Of a stretch of DNA of 64,000 bases, positions 35,993 to 46,960 are shown piece by piece. The DNA is taken from positions 6,200,001 to 6,264,000 of the forward strand of contig CP136508.1 in assembly GCA_008011715.2 (NCBI GenBank), written 5' to 3'. Below the pieces are notes generated by a model that saw only the letters and a program-made list of their open reading frames with translations, had not been told where the DNA came from and searched no databases. This DNA comes from [Empedobacter] haloabium. GTDB lineage: Bacteria > Pseudomonadota > Gammaproteobacteria > Burkholderiales > Burkholderiaceae_D. A program made the translations under genes and the position numbers. Positions within the stretch are counted from its first letter, which is position 1, and each line of letters begins with the position of its first letter.

Positions 35993-37822
35993 TTACTCCA
36001 CCGTCACCGACTTCGCCAGATTGCGCGGCTTATCGACGTCCGTGCCCCGCGCCAGCGCGGTGTGATACGCCAGCAACTGCAGTGCGACGACGTGCAGGAT
36101 CGGCGACAGGCAACCGTAGTGCTCCGGCAGGCGGATGACGTGCAGGCCGTCGCCCGACGTGATGCGCGAGTCGACGTCCGTGAAGACGTACAGCTGGCCG
36201 CCTCGGGCGCGCACTTCCTGCATGTTCGACTTCAGCTTTTCCAGCAGCGCGTCGTTCGGGGCGATTGTGACGACCGGCATTTCTTCCGTCACCAGCGCCA
36301 GCGGGCCGTGCTTCAGTTCGCCCGCCGGGTAGGCTTCCGCGTGGATGTACGAGATTTCCTTCAGCTTCAGCGCGCCTTCCAGCGCGATCGGGTAATGCAT
36401 GCCGCGGCCCAGGAACAGGGCGTTTTCCTTGCGGGCGAATTCCTCGGCCCAGGCGATGATCTGCGGCTCCAGCGCCAGCACGGCGGAGATCGCCGACGGC
36501 AGGTGGCGCATCGCCTTCATGTGGCCCGCTTCCTCCTCGTCGGACAGGCGGCCGTTGACCTGCGCCAGCGACAACGTCAGCAGGAACAGCGCCGCCAGCT
36601 GCGTGGTAAAGGCCTTGGTGGACGCCACGCCCACTTCGACGCCGGCACGGGTGATATACGCCAGCTTGCATTCGCGCACCATCGCGCTGGTGGCGACGTT
36701 GCAGATCGTCAGCGTGTGCTCCATGCCCAGCGAGCGGGCGTGTTTCAGCGCGGCGATGGTGTCGGCCGTTTCGCCCGATTGCGAGATCGTCACGACCAGC
36801 GTGTTCGGGTGCGGCACGCTGTCGCGATAGCGGTATTCGCTGGCGATTTCCACGCTGACGGGAATCTTGGCGATCGATTCGATCCAGTACTTCGCCGTCA
36901 GGCCCGCGTAATAACTCGTGCCGCAGGCCAGCACCAGCACGCGATCAATATCCTTGAAAACCCGATGGGCCCCGTCGCCGAACAGTTCCGGCATGATGCC
37001 GGTGACGCCTTCCAAGGTGTCGCCGACCACGCGCGGCTGCTCGAAGATTTCCTTCTGCATGAAGTGGCGGTACGGGCCCAGCTCGGCCGCGCCGGTGTGC
37101 GCGTGCACCGTTTTCACCTCGCGCTCGACCTGGCGGCCGTTGACGTCGACGATCCAGGTGCGGCCCAGTTGCAGGTCGACCACGTCGCCTTCTTCCAGGT
37201 AGATGATCTGGTCGGTCGTGCCGGCCAGCGCCATCGCGTCGGACGCGACAAAGTTCTCGCCCTTGCCCAGGCCGACGATCAGCGGCGAGCCCTGGCGCGC
37301 CGCCACCACGCGGTGCGGTTCCTCGCGGCTGAACACGGCGATCGCATAGGCACCATGCAGACGCTTCACCGCCTGCTGGACGGTGTCGAACAGGTCGCCG
37401 TTATACATGTGCTCGACCAGGTGGGCGATCACTTCCGTGTCGGTCTGGCTCTGGAATACGTAACCCAGCTGCTGCAGCTCGGCGCGCAGCTCGTCATGGT
37501 TTTCGATGATGCCGTTGTGCACCAGCGCGATGCGGGCGTTATCGGCGTTGGGCGAGAAGTGCGGGTGGGCGTTGTGCGACGCCGGCGCGCCGTGGGTGGC
37601 CCAGCGCGTGTGGGCGATGCCGGTGAAACCTTGCATGTTGACTTCCTGGACCTGCTTTTCCAGGTCGGCCACGCGCGACGTGCTGCGCGAGCGCTGCAGC
37701 TTGCCGTCCACGTGCAGCGCAACGCCGCACGAGTCGTAGCCGCGGTATTCGAGACGCTTCAGGCCTTCGATCAGGATCGGGGTGATGTTCCGTTGCGCTA
37801 CCGCGCCGACAATGCCGCACAT
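35993..37822 (-). CDS. glmS: Glutamine-fructose-6-phosphate aminotransferase
   Basis: Makes glucosamine-6-phosphate from fructose-6-phosphate and glutamine, the first step of UDP-GlcNAc synthesis. 609 residues. The start at 37822 gives [10 protein letters not shown], placing the catalytic cysteine at position 2 after Met removal; an upstream in-frame Met at 37837 is rejected for this reason. The Ntn glutaminase domain (1-240) has HTRWATHG and VHNGIIEN. Two SIS sugar-isomerase domains follow (SQSGETADT). The C-terminus ends KSVTVE, whose DNA is the binding site recognised by TnsD in Tn7 systems. Confidence 0.97.
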   Translation of the reverse strand: MCGIVGAVAQRNITPILIEGLKRLEYRGYDSCGVALHVDGKLQRSRSTSRVADLEKQVQEVNMQGFTGIAHTRWATHGAPASHNAHPHFSPNADNARIALVHNGIIENHDELRAELQQLGYVFQSQTDTEVIAHLVEHMYNGDLFDTVQQAVKRLHGAYAIAVFSREEPHRVVAARQGSPLIVGLGKGENFVASDAMALAGTTDQIIYLEEGDVVDLQLGRTWIVDVNGRQVEREVKTVHAHTGAAELGPYRHFMQKEIFEQPRVVGDTLEGVTGIMPELFGDGAHRVFKDIDRVLVLACGTSYYAGLTAKYWIESIAKIPVSVEIASEYRYRDSVPHPNTLVVTISQSGETADTIAALKHARSLGMEHTLTICNVATSAMVRECKLAYITRAGVEVGVASTKAFTTQLAALFLLTLSLAQVNGRLSDEEEAGHMKAMRHLPSAISAVLALEPQIIAWAEEFARKENALFLGRGMHYPIALEGALKLKEISYIHAEAYPAGELKHGPLALVTEEMPVVTIAPNDALLEKLKSNMQEVRARGGQLYVFTDVDSRITSGDGLHVIRLPEHYGCLSPILHVVALQLLAYHTALARGTDVDKPRNLAKSVTVE

Positions 37823-37904
37823 ATAGGACCTCATCAATTGAATGTTGTGATGCCGTCATCGTAGTGCACCCGCCTGGAAATAAGCTTTCTTGTTTAGTCT
37901 ATAT

Positions 37905-37950
37905 ATGAAAGAATATTTCATGTCGTTTTGATGGCGAAATATTCTTTCAT
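37905..37950. promoter_or_regulatory. Perfect 15-bp inverted repeat in the glmS-lrp intergenic region
   Basis: ATGAAAGAATATTTC (37905-37919) and its exact reverse complement GAAATATTCTTTCAT (37936-37950) are separated by 16 bp. It lies 18 bp upstream of the Lrp-family gene and about 85 bp from the glmS start. It is AT-rich, unlike the coding DNA around it, and fits an Lrp/AsnC autoregulatory operator. It may also influence glmS. Confidence 0.7.
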
Positions 37951-37968
37951 TTATGCCGGTAAAAATTT

Positions 37969-38439
37969 ATGGATCAATCACCGCTACTGGATGACGTCGA
38001 CCGCCGCATCCTGAATGCCCTGCAGCAGAACGCCGCGCTGACCAATGCTGAGCTGGCGCAACTGGTGCACGTGTCCGCGCCCACCTGCCTGCGCCGCGTC
38101 AAGCAACTGCGCGACAGCGGCGTGATCGAGCGCGAGGTGGCCATCGTCGCGCCCGCCAAAGTGGGTACGCAGCTGACCGCCATCGTCGAGATCACGCTGG
38201 ACGTGCAGGCGGCCGACCGCATGGCCGAGTTCGAAGCGCACGTGGCGGCCGAGCCCGCCGTGCTGCAGTGCTACCGGGTCTCGCCCGGCCCGGATTTCGT
38301 GCTGATCGTCCAGGTGACGGACATGCCGGCCTATCATGCGCTGGCACACCGGCTGTTCACCAGCCACGTCAACGTGCGCAACGTGAAGGCGTATTTCTCC
38401 ACGCACCGCAGCAAGTTCGAGACGCGCATTCCCGTGTAA
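37969..38439 (+). CDS. Lrp/AsnC family transcriptional regulator
   Basis: A 156-residue regulator. The N-terminal AsnC-type helix-turn-helix (about 8-60, DVDRRILNALQQNAALTNAE) is followed by an RAM effector-binding domain (about 75-150). It is divergent from glmS, with a striking inverted repeat in between, which suggests autoregulation. The effector amino acid is unknown. Confidence 0.93.
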   Translation: MDQSPLLDDVDRRILNALQQNAALTNAELAQLVHVSAPTCLRRVKQLRDSGVIEREVAIVAPAKVGTQLTAIVEITLDVQAADRMAEFEAHVAAEPAVLQCYRVSPGPDFVLIVQVTDMPAYHALAHRLFTSHVNVRNVKAYFSTHRSKFETRIPV

Positions 38440-39102
38440 AGGCCGGGTTATCCCGCGTTACGCACAGCCCATGCACAACTAACCCACAGCTTGCGCACAG
38501 GGATTTCGCAGGCTTGTACACGGGCTTATCCACCAGCTTGCCCTGGCTTATCCGCTACTTATACCGGGGTTATACGGCCTTGCTAACAAGCTTTTGCACA
38601 TTGTTATACACAGCCCTGGGACAGTAGTTCGACAGCCCTGCGGCCCGACTGCGTTTGCTGCCCGTAAAACCGTGCACGGATCGCCACCGCCGCGCGCTGC
38701 ATCATTTGGCCATCCGGCCACGCCCGCAGCCGCCATACCGGTCTGCGGCCACAGCCTCCCCATGCGTGCCCGGGCTGCCGGTAAACCAGGCAGGGCAAGG
38801 CCCGGCGGCCTTGCCGGCCTGGCTATCCACACCTTATGCCGGTGATTTTCCACAGCCTTGTGCACCGGCGCCACAACGCCTGCGCCGGGCGATAAGCCAT
38901 CCATACACGCCTGTCCACCACTTCTCCAGCCGTTATCAACCTGGTTGCCAACACAGTTATCCCCACCACGGGCGCCACAGGCTGTTCAAGAAGCGGTCCA
39001 GTTCACAGTTGAGGTTCTGCACTGTTTACCCACGGGTTATCCGGCGGCTTACCCACAAAGTTCTCCACAAGCAGGGAGATTGGCGGGCGGCTAAAATGGC
39101 GC
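38440..39102 (+). promoter_or_regulatory. DnaA-box-like repeat cluster in a 0.66-kb intergenic region
   Basis: No gene seen. The region is packed with TTATCCACA-like 9-mers, nearly all in the same orientation. Matches to TTWTNCACA are at 38592-38600 (TTTTGCACA), 38604-38612 (TTATACACA) and 38846-38854 (TTTTCCACA). One-mismatch forms include TTACGCACA (38458), TTATCCACC (38526), CTATCCACA (38823) and TTCTCCACA (39061). The middle part (38640-38810) is GC-rich and has few. It may titrate DnaA, regulate neighbours or be structural. Confidence 0.55.
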
Positions 39103-39735
39103 ATGAACTACCTGGCCCATATCACCCTGGCCCGCCACAGCGACCGCGCGATGGTGGGCGCCATGCTGGGCGACTTCGTCAAGGCAAACGACGTCGACAA
39201 CTATCCACCGGAGATCGCGCGCGAGATCACGCTGCACCGGCTGATCGACAGCTATACGGACAGCCATCCCGCAGTGGTGGCGTCACGGGAATTGTTCGGC
39301 GCGGGCCGGCGCCGCTACGCCGGCATCGTGCTGGACGTCTTTTACGATTACCTGCTGAGCCGAGACTGGGCGCTATATTGCGCGGTGCCGCGCGAGGCAC
39401 TGATCGCCCGGTTCTACGGGGCGCTGACGCGGCACGAGGCCACGCTGCCGGCGCGGCTGCGCGAGATGCTGCCGTACCTGATCGAGCAGGACTGGCTGGG
39501 TGGATATGCGTCGTTCGAAGGGGTGGCGCATACGGTGGCGCGGGTGTCGCGGCGCCTGAGCCGCAACGGCCACCTGCTGCGCGAAGGTATCGACGACCTG
39601 ATCGTGCATCGTGACACCATCGCGCGTGGCTTCGACCGGTTCTTCCCGGAGCTGGTCGCCTTTGCGACGGCACGCCGGGCCGAACTGGCCGCTGTGGACA
39701 AGCTGTCTACTTATCCACTTACTTCTTTGTCTTGA
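39103..39735 (+). CDS. acpH: ACP phosphodiesterase (AcpH/DUF479 family)
   Basis: A 210-residue protein related to acyl-carrier-protein phosphodiesterase, which removes the phosphopantetheine arm from ACP. The start [20 protein letters not shown] and the motif GDFVKAND with conserved acidic and His residues ([13 protein letters not shown]) match the family. Length is normal. Its 3' end overlaps the 3' end of glmU on the opposite strand by 17 bp. Confidence 0.9.
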   Translation: MNYLAHITLARHSDRAMVGAMLGDFVKANDVDNYPPEIAREITLHRLIDSYTDSHPAVVASRELFGAGRRRYAGIVLDVFYDYLLSRDWALYCAVPREALIARFYGALTRHEATLPARLREMLPYLIEQDWLGGYASFEGVAHTVARVSRRLSRNGHLLREGIDDLIVHRDTIARGFDRFFPELVAFATARRAELAAVDKLSTYPLTSLS

Positions 39736-41095
39736 CGGGGCGCTGCCAGCTATCGATCGTCATCTGCTTGGGACGCGAGATCGTCAGCTTGCCCGCCGGC
39801 GCGTTTTTCGTCAGCGTCGTGCCGGCGCCGATCGTCGCGCCGGCGCCCACGGTAACGGGTGCCACCAGCTGGCTGTCGCTGCCGATGAAGGCGTCGTCCT
39901 CGATGATCGTGCGGAACTTGTTGGCACCGTCGTAGTTGCAGGTGATCGTGCCGGCGCCGATGTTGACGCGCGACCCGACCGTGGCGTCACCCACGTAGGC
40001 CAGGTGATTGGCCTTGCTGTGCGCGGCGACCTGGCTGTTCTTGATCTCGACAAAGTTGCCGACGTGAACATCCTCGCCCAGCTCCGTGCCGGGGCGCAGG
40101 CGCGCGTACGGGCCGATGACCGATGCCGGGCCGACGACGGCCTGTTCGATATGACAGAACGGCTTGATCTGGGCGCCGGCGGCGATCTTCGCGTTGACCA
40201 GCACGCTGTGCGCGCCGATCGTGACGCCGTCGGCCAGCTCGACTTTGCCTTCGAACACGCAGCCGACGTCGATCGTCACGTCGCGCCCGCACACCAGCTC
40301 GCCGCGAATATCGATGCGGGCCGGGTCCATCACCGTCACGCCTTTTTCCAGCAGCGCGCGGGCCAGGTTGGCCTGGTGGATGCGCTCGAGCTGGGCCAGC
40401 TGCACCTTGCTGTTGACGCCCAGTACTTCCCATTCGCCCGACGGATGGGCGGAGACGACCTCGACGCCATCGGCCACGGCCTGCGCGACGATGTCGGTCA
40501 GGTAATACTCGCCTTGCGCATTATTGTTCTGCAGCTTGCCCAGCCAGGCCTTCAGGCGCGCCGTCGGGATGCACATGATGCCGGAGTTGATCTCGCGGAT
40601 CTGGCGTTCCTCGTCGTTGGCATCCTTTTCCTCGACGATGCGGACGATCCGGCCATCCTGCCGCACGATGCGGCCCAGGCCGAACGGATCGTCCTGCACC
40701 ACGGTGAGAATGCCCAGCTTGTCCTGGCCCGCGGCGTCCACCAGCGCGCGCAGCGAGGCCGCCGTCGTCAGCGGCACGTCGCCGTACAGCACCAGGGTGG
40801 GGGCGACGTCGTCCAGCACGGGCAGCGCCTGCATGACGGCATGCCCCGTGCCCAGCTGCGGTTCCTGCAGCGCGGCGGAAATGTCGATGCCGCCTTGCGC
40901 CTTGTGGCTGTCCAGAGCAGCGAGCACCGCGGCGCCGCCATGCCCATAGATGACACATAATTTGGCCGGAGCAAGGCTGCGCGCGGTATCGATGACGTGC
41001 GACAGCAAGGGCTTGCCGGCCAGGGGATGCAGCACTTTGGGCAGAGCCGATTGCATGCGTTTGCCCATGCCGGCAGCGAGGATGACAACGTTCAT
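39719..41095 (-). CDS. glmU: Bifunctional UDP-GlcNAc pyrophosphorylase / glucosamine-1-phosphate acetyltransferase
   Basis: Carries out the last two steps of UDP-GlcNAc synthesis. 458 residues from the ATG at 41095 ([20 protein letters not shown]). The N-terminal nucleotidyltransferase (1-230) has the LAAGxGxRM loop and QLGTGHAV. The C-terminal left-handed beta-helix (about 250-440) shows hexapeptide repeats and the acetyltransferase region [10 protein letters not shown]. It works in the same pathway as glmS, 2 kb away, though the genes are not in one operon. Confidence 0.96.
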   Translation of the reverse strand: MNVVILAAGMGKRMQSALPKVLHPLAGKPLLSHVIDTARSLAPAKLCVIYGHGGAAVLAALDSHKAQGGIDISAALQEPQLGTGHAVMQALPVLDDVAPTLVLYGDVPLTTAASLRALVDAAGQDKLGILTVVQDDPFGLGRIVRQDGRIVRIVEEKDANDEERQIREINSGIMCIPTARLKAWLGKLQNNNAQGEYYLTDIVAQAVADGVEVVSAHPSGEWEVLGVNSKVQLAQLERIHQANLARALLEKGVTVMDPARIDIRGELVCGRDVTIDVGCVFEGKVELADGVTIGAHSVLVNAKIAAGAQIKPFCHIEQAVVGPASVIGPYARLRPGTELGEDVHVGNFVEIKNSQVAAHSKANHLAYVGDATVGSRVNIGAGTITCNYDGANKFRTIIEDDAFIGSDSQLVAPVTVGAGATIGAGTTLTKNAPAGKLTISRPKQMTIDSWQRPVKTKK

Positions 41096-41120
41096 ATGGC
41101 CGTATTCGAGAGTTATAAAT

Positions 41121-42002
41121 ATGCAAAAGTTTAGCACGCAGACAATTCGCACGTGGAGCATCCTGGCCGTCCTGGTCCTGCTGGCCGCGTGCAGTTCGCT
41201 GAAGCTGGCCTACAACAACGGCGATACGCTGCTGTATTGGTGGCTCGACAACTATGTCGACTTCGAGGACGACCAGCGTGCCGAGGTCAAGAAGGACATC
41301 GACAACCTGTTCCGCTGGCACCGCAAGACCCAGCTGCAGGACTACATCCACGTGCTGCAAAAGGCCCAGCGCCAGTTGCAGGGCAACCCGACCCCGGCCG
41401 ACCTGCTGGCCGACTACAACGACGTGCGGGCCCGCACCCAGGCGCTCTTGCTGAAGGCCGCGCCGGACATCGCCGACCTGGCGCTGTCGCTCAAGCCCGA
41501 ACAGCTGGAACAGATGGAAAAGAAATTCGCCAAGAACAATGCGGAGTTTCGCAAGAAGAACATGAAAGGCGACAAGGACGACCAGAACAAGTACCGCTAC
41601 AAGAAATCGATGGAGCAGTTCGAACTGTGGTTCGGCAACTTCAGCGGCGAACAGAAGGACATCATCCGCCAGGCCTCGGACGCGCGTCCGCTCGACAACA
41701 ATATCTGGCTGGACGAGCGCATGCGCCGCCAGCGCAACGTGCTGGCGCTGGCGCGCCGGATCGTCGAGGAAAAGCCACCGCGCGAGCAGGCCATCGCGCA
41801 GATCCAGGCGCTGATCCGGGACACCTTCAGCCGCCTCGACAATTCCGAACGCAAGCCATTCTTCGACGCCTACACCAACAGCACGATCGAATTGGTGCAC
41901 ACGGTGATCCGCATCGCCACGCCGGAACAGAAGGCCCACGCGCACAAGCGCATGCAGGGCTGGATCCAGGACTTCTCGGCGCTGGCGGCCGAAGCCAAGT
42001 AA
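41121..42002 (+). CDS. DUF6279-type lipoprotein
   Basis: A 293-residue lipoprotein with lipobox LAAC (Cys about residue 24, [18 protein letters not shown]) and a long charged alpha-helical body. The motif [20 protein letters not shown] directly after the signal is typical of this family of unknown function found widely in beta- and gammaproteobacteria. It is divergent from glmU with only 25 bp between starts, so promoters must overlap coding DNA. Confidence 0.85.
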   Translation: MQKFSTQTIRTWSILAVLVLLAACSSLKLAYNNGDTLLYWWLDNYVDFEDDQRAEVKKDIDNLFRWHRKTQLQDYIHVLQKAQRQLQGNPTPADLLADYNDVRARTQALLLKAAPDIADLALSLKPEQLEQMEKKFAKNNAEFRKKNMKGDKDDQNKYRYKKSMEQFELWFGNFSGEQKDIIRQASDARPLDNNIWLDERMRRQRNVLALARRIVEEKPPREQAIAQIQALIRDTFSRLDNSERKPFFDAYTNSTIELVHTVIRIATPEQKAHAHKRMQGWIQDFSALAAEAK

Positions 42003-42105
42003 GCCGCTACCCAGCACGCCGCACGGCGCACATCGCAAATCGGGACAGGCAGAGGGCCGCCGGCACGCATGCTATAGTGCCGGGTCCCATCCGTTTCCTG
42101 AAGTC

Positions 42106-42729
42106 ATGCAGAAGAAGAAGCCCGCCAAAGTCCCCGTCCACGGTCCCCAGCACAGCAAGCAGGTACGCATCATCGGCGGCGACTGGAAACGCACGCCGCT
42201 GCCCGTGCTGGAAGCGCTGGGCCTGCGGCCGACGCCCGACCGGGTGCGCGAGACCGTCTTCAACTGGCTGCGCCACCTGCAGGGCGACTGGAACGGGGCC
42301 CAGGTGCTGGACCTGTTTGCCGGCAGCGGCGCGCTGGGCTTCGAAGCGGCCAGCCGCGGCGCCCAGCTCGTCACGATGGTCGACGCCAACACGGCCATCG
42401 TGCGCCAGCTGGAAGCCATCAAGGACAAGCTGAAGGCGGCCAATGTCACGATCCAGCGCGGCGATGCGCTGGCCATGGCGCAGGCGCTGGCCGCGCGCGG
42501 CCAGCGTTACGACGTCATCTTCCTGGACCCGCCCTACCAGCAGGACCTGCTGGCGCGCACCCTGCCGCTGTGCCTGCCGCTGCTGAAGGAGGACGGCCTG
42601 GTCTACGCCGAGGCCGAGCTGGCGCTGACGGGCGACGACGCGCCGGACTGGCTGGCAGGCTGGGAGGTGGTGCGTTGCGACAAAGCCGGCATGGTGCACT
42701 TCCACCTGCTGCGCCGGCGCCCGGCCTGA
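42106..42729 (+). CDS. rsmD: 16S rRNA (guanine966-N2)-methyltransferase
   Basis: Methylates G966 of 16S rRNA. 207 residues. SAM-binding motif DLFAGSGALGFEA is near 69-81 and catalytic LDPPY near 143-147. The N-terminal VRIIGGDWKRTPLPV is typical. It is followed by coaD after a 77-bp gap, a common pairing in proteobacteria. Confidence 0.95.
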   Translation: MQKKKPAKVPVHGPQHSKQVRIIGGDWKRTPLPVLEALGLRPTPDRVRETVFNWLRHLQGDWNGAQVLDLFAGSGALGFEAASRGAQLVTMVDANTAIVRQLEAIKDKLKAANVTIQRGDALAMAQALAARGQRYDVIFLDPPYQQDLLARTLPLCLPLLKEDGLVYAEAELALTGDDAPDWLAGWEVVRCDKAGMVHFHLLRRRPA

Positions 42730-42770
42730 GGCGGTTCGTCCTTCGAGCCCTGCCTGAATTTAGGGCATAA

Positions 42771-43298
<528 letters not shown>

Positions 43299-43302
43299 GT
43301 AG

Positions 43303-43569
<267 letters not shown>

Positions 43570-43647
43570 CCGCCCGGGTCCATCCCGGCGCCATGGCGCC
43601 GCATTGCTTGCTATCCTCGGCCGCTCCACAAGCTTACGGAGCGCCGC

Positions 43648-44196
43648 ATGAAGGACGACCCGACCGAGCCCGGCCCGGACCTGGAACTGCCGGAAGCGGT
43701 CAACGAAAACCTCGAAACCATCAGCGAATTCTATGCGCGCCACAAGCAGGAGATTTCGCCGGCACAAACCGCCATCGAGAAGCTGAGCCTGTTTTTCGGA
43801 CGGCCGGCCTACCTGGTCGGCATCGTCGTGTTCGCGCTGTTGTGGATCGGCGCCAACGTCTTCGCGGAAGAACTGGGCTGGGAGGTGTTCGACGAACCGC
43901 CGTTCTTCTGGCTGCAAGGCATCATTACGCTGAACGCCTTTCTCACCACCACGACCGTGTTGATCCGCCAGAACCGCATGGCGCGCCTGGCCGACCAACA
44001 CACCCACCTGGACCTGCAGGTCAGCCTGCTGACGGAAAAAAAGACCAGCAAGATCATCAGCCTGCTGGAAGAGCTGCGCCGCGACATGCCGCAGGTGGCG
44101 GACAAGCCCGATCCCGAGGCCGAAGCGCTGGACAAGCCGGCCGATCCGCAGGCCGTGCTGGGCGCCATCGAAAACCAGAACCGGGGCGATCACTGA
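43648..44196 (+). CDS. DUF1003 family membrane protein
   Basis: A 182-residue protein with a polar N-terminus, two membrane helices (about 55-72 and 90-110) and a charged C-terminal helix (LLTEKKTSKIISLLEELRRD). The motif ITLNAFLTTTTVLIRQNR is diagnostic of DUF1003. Function unknown. It has its own ribosome-binding site (ACGGAGCG) 78 bp after the ferredoxin stop. Confidence 0.88.
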   Translation: MKDDPTEPGPDLELPEAVNENLETISEFYARHKQEISPAQTAIEKLSLFFGRPAYLVGIVVFALLWIGANVFAEELGWEVFDEPPFFWLQGIITLNAFLTTTTVLIRQNRMARLADQHTHLDLQVSLLTEKKTSKIISLLEELRRDMPQVADKPDPEAEALDKPADPQAVLGAIENQNRGDH

Positions 44197-44285
44197 CCAA
44201 GCGCGGGCAACCCTGAACGGAACGAGGGTGGTATATTGCAATGTCATGCCTCAACGCATTTTTTTGAACTGACGCCGGAGCCCGT

Positions 44286-44876
44286 ATGTCCTTCCCCCGC
44301 AGAAAATTCCTTACCGCCGCCGCTGTCCTGCTGGCGACGGCCCTCAGCCATTCCGCATTTGCGGCCGACGTGGCCGGCATCCGTTTCGACGACACCGCCA
44401 CGGTCGGTGGCCAGGTGCTGAAGCTGAACGGCGCCGGCGTGCGCACGAAGATCGTGTTCAAGGTCTATGCGCTGGGGCTGTACCTGCCCGAGAAGAAAAC
44501 CGCGGTGGCCGACGTGCTGGCCACGCAGGGCGCGCGCCGCATCCAGATCGTCAGCATGCGCGACCTGACGTCCGACGAATTCGGCGATGCCTTCATGAAA
44601 GGCCTGAACAGCAATACCGACCAGGCCGAACGCACGCGCTTCCTGCCGCAGACCAAGACCTTTGGCGAGATGTTCGCGTCGCTTTCCGGCCTGAAGAAAG
44701 GCGACGTGCTGCTGGTGGACTGGGTGCCGGGCACGGGCACCGTGTGCACGCTCAATGGCAGGAAGATCGGGGAAACGGTGCAGGACGTGGCGTTCTACAA
44801 CGCCATCCTGCGCATCTGGCTGGGAGAGAACCCGGCCGACAATTCACTGAAGGGGAAACTGCTCGGCGGTCATTGA
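44286..44876 (+). CDS. Chalcone-isomerase-like exported protein
   Basis: A 196-residue exported protein. The signal peptide MSFPRRKFLTAAAVLLATAL contains RRKFL, a possible twin-arginine motif, ending near AFAAD. The mature domain (LNGAGVRTKIVFKVYALGLYL; LRIWLGENPAD) matches the bacterial chalcone isomerase-like family. Bacterial members lack a known flavonoid role and probably bind fatty-acid-like ligands. Confidence 0.88.
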   Translation: MSFPRRKFLTAAAVLLATALSHSAFAADVAGIRFDDTATVGGQVLKLNGAGVRTKIVFKVYALGLYLPEKKTAVADVLATQGARRIQIVSMRDLTSDEFGDAFMKGLNSNTDQAERTRFLPQTKTFGEMFASLSGLKKGDVLLVDWVPGTGTVCTLNGRKIGETVQDVAFYNAILRIWLGENPADNSLKGKLLGGH

Positions 44877-44905
44877 GCCCGAGCGGATTTGCTGCAGCGC
44901 GGCAC

Positions 44906-45196
44906 TCAGCCGCGCGAAGCCAGCGCACGCAGTTCGGCGGCGTTGCTCGGGGAACCGTCGGCGGCATTGATCAAGCCGTTGAGCAGGGCCGTATCGCGCA
45001 TCTGGCGACGCTGCAGGCGTTGTTCCTTCGACAGCTTCGGCTTGACCAGCAGCAGAGCGGCCAGCGCCAGCCCGCGCAGCAGGGGCCTGAACAGGACGAT
45101 GAAGCCGACCGCCAGCAGGGCGACCAGCACGAATTGCAGCGCGTCGCCCAGCGAAAACTGGGTCAGGCTTTGGGCTGCGGTGATCAAGGTGGACAT
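44906..45196 (-). CDS. Small membrane protein of unknown function
   Basis: A 96-residue protein with one long or two short membrane helices (FVLVALLAVGFIVLFRPLLR and LALAALLLV, residues about 22-52) and a basic C-terminal cytoplasmic part (KLSKEQRLQRRQMRDTA). It is convergent with the chalcone-isomerase-like gene and divergent from the LysR gene. No family recognised. Confidence 0.7.
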   Translation of the reverse strand: MSTLITAAQSLTQFSLGDALQFVLVALLAVGFIVLFRPLLRGLALAALLLVKPKLSKEQRLQRRQMRDTALLNGLINAADGSPSNAAELRALASRG

Positions 45197-45301
45197 ACTT
45201 TTTTACTTACGTTTAGAATCTGACGTTACTATAGTGCAGCGCAACATATCAATCCAATTCTGATTTCCAATACTCACCATCACTATTCTGAATAACACAC
45301 C

Positions 45302-46270
45302 ATGAGTTTCCTGACGCTGGACCTGAACCTGCTGCGCGTATTCGATGCCGTGATGACGGAGCAGAACCTGACACGGGCCGCCGGCCACCTGGCGATGACG
45401 CAACCGGCCGTGTCGAATGCGATCAAGCGGCTGCGCGAAAGCCTGGGCGACGAATTGCTGATCCGCACGGCCTACGGCGTCAAGCCGACGCCGCGCGCCG
45501 AAGCGCTGTGGCCGGCCGTGCGCAGCGCGCTGGCGTCGCTGGAGGCGGCCGTGGCACCCGGCACGTTCGATGTCTCGAAGGCCCACGCGACGTTCCGGCT
45601 GGCGATGGCGGATGCGACGGCCGCGATGTGGCTGCCGGCGCTGATGCGTTCGATCGAACGGGACGCGCCGGGCATCAACGTGCGCATGGTGCCGCTGACC
45701 ACGCGCGAGCCGCGGCCGATGCTGCTGCGCGGCGATATCGACCTGGCGGTGGGCTTCTTCCCGGGTGTCGCGGCCCAGCTGTCATATGAAACGGCCACGC
45801 CGATCCGCCACGAGCGGCTGTACTCGGGCACATATGTGTGTGTGATGCGGCGTAACCATCCGCTGGCGAAGGAAGAGCTGACCCTGGACAGCTATTGCGC
45901 CGCGAATCACCTGCTGGTCAGTTTTTCCGGCCGCGCCCACGGCCTGGTCGACGAGGCGCTGGCGCAATTGCAGCGCGAGCGCCGCATCCTGCTGACGGTG
46001 AACCAGTTCTTCACGGCCGGCCGCGTCGTCGCCAATTCCGACCTGATCACGGTGCTGCCGAAGCACCTGATCGCCTCGACCGGCATGACCGACGCGCTGC
46101 TCTACAAGGACCTGCCGTTCCAGCTGCCGGCGGTCCACCTGGACATGCTGTGGCACGAACGCGATGCCCGCAGCCCGGCCCACAAATGGCTGCGCGGTCA
46201 CCTGGAAGGGATGAATGCGGTAGTGCAACGCACGGCGCCAGGGACGGCGCCGCGCAGCGATACGTACTGA
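45302..46270 (+). CDS. LysR-family transcriptional regulator
   Basis: A 322-residue regulator. The N-terminal winged helix-turn-helix (about 5-65, LNLLRVFDAVMTEQNLTRAA) and PBP-like effector domain (about 90-300) are typical, with NodD-like spacing. The target is not obvious: the divergent neighbour is the small membrane protein gene at 44906-45196, and the downstream Lrp gene is convergent. Confidence 0.92.
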   Translation: MSFLTLDLNLLRVFDAVMTEQNLTRAAGHLAMTQPAVSNAIKRLRESLGDELLIRTAYGVKPTPRAEALWPAVRSALASLEAAVAPGTFDVSKAHATFRLAMADATAAMWLPALMRSIERDAPGINVRMVPLTTREPRPMLLRGDIDLAVGFFPGVAAQLSYETATPIRHERLYSGTYVCVMRRNHPLAKEELTLDSYCAANHLLVSFSGRAHGLVDEALAQLQRERRILLTVNQFFTAGRVVANSDLITVLPKHLIASTGMTDALLYKDLPFQLPAVHLDMLWHERDARSPAHKWLRGHLEGMNAVVQRTAPGTAPRSDTY

Positions 46271-46297
46271 CGCCGGCGCTGCCGGCTTGTTCGACCC

Positions 46298-46753
46298 TTA
46301 CTTGATCGGCAGCTTGCTGGTGTTCTTGACTTCTTCCATCACGGCGTACGTGTGGGTCTCCCGTACGCCCTTCTGCAGCAGCGTCTTGCCGAGGAATTCC
46401 CGGTAGGCCGCCATGTCCTTCACGCGCGCCTTGACGAGGTAGTCGAAGCCGCCGGCCACCATATGGCATTCGAGCACCTCCGGAATCACTTGTACGCTAT
46501 GCTTGAAGGCGTCGAACACTTCCGGCGTGGTGCGGTCCAGCACGACCTCGATGAACACCAGCAGCGACACGTCGAGCAGCTGCGGATTGAGCTGGGCCGT
46601 GTAGCCCATGATGTACCCTGACTCATGCAATTTGCGCACCCGTTCCAGGCACGCCGCCGGCGACAGGTTGACGCGCGCGGCCAGCTCCACATTGCTGATC
46701 CGGCCATCGCTTTGCAGCTCCATCAGGATCTTTTTACTGATCTTGTCCAACAT
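46298..46753 (-). CDS. Lrp-family regulator, probable activator of putA
   Basis: A 151-residue Lrp/AsnC protein with the N-terminal helix-turn-helix (DKISKKILMELQSDGRISN) and RAM domain. It is divergent from putA, an arrangement known for PutR/Lrp-type proline-responsive activators in alpha- and betaproteobacteria, and the PutA here has no DNA-binding domain of its own. Control of putA is therefore likely. It resembles true Lrp more than the 37969 regulator does. Confidence 0.9.
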   Translation of the reverse strand: MLDKISKKILMELQSDGRISNVELAARVNLSPAACLERVRKLHESGYIMGYTAQLNPQLLDVSLLVFIEVVLDRTTPEVFDAFKHSVQVIPEVLECHMVAGGFDYLVKARVKDMAAYREFLGKTLLQKGVRETHTYAVMEEVKNTSKLPIK

Positions 46754-46775
46754 CGCTATCCCCTAATTAATTTTA

Positions 46776-46798
46776 TTTGGTTAAATTCTCTCACCAAA
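46776..46798. promoter_or_regulatory. Lrp-type operator candidate upstream of putA
   Basis: TTTGGT and ACCAAA form inverted half-sites separated by 11 AT-rich bases, in the 207-bp divergent lrp-putA spacer and 23 bp from the lrp start. The whole spacer is unusually AT-rich for this genome. Confidence 0.5.
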
Positions 46799-46960
46799 AA
46801 CTATCTATTGCTAGTCCCTGGCATTACCAGAATTAATCCAGAAGATTCCCCGATACAATCGAATCATTCGCGTTTAACGCTTGGCACGCTCTGCAGACCC
46901 CGGTCTCGGAGCGTGTTTTGTTACGTACGCTCAACACTTTGCTTTGATTGAACACTTGCC

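Noticed and set aside
38440..39102. Chromosomal replication origin
   Set aside because: Despite the DnaA-box-like cluster there is no dnaA, dnaN, rpmH or parAB nearby, no obvious AT-rich unwinding element, and most boxes are imperfect.
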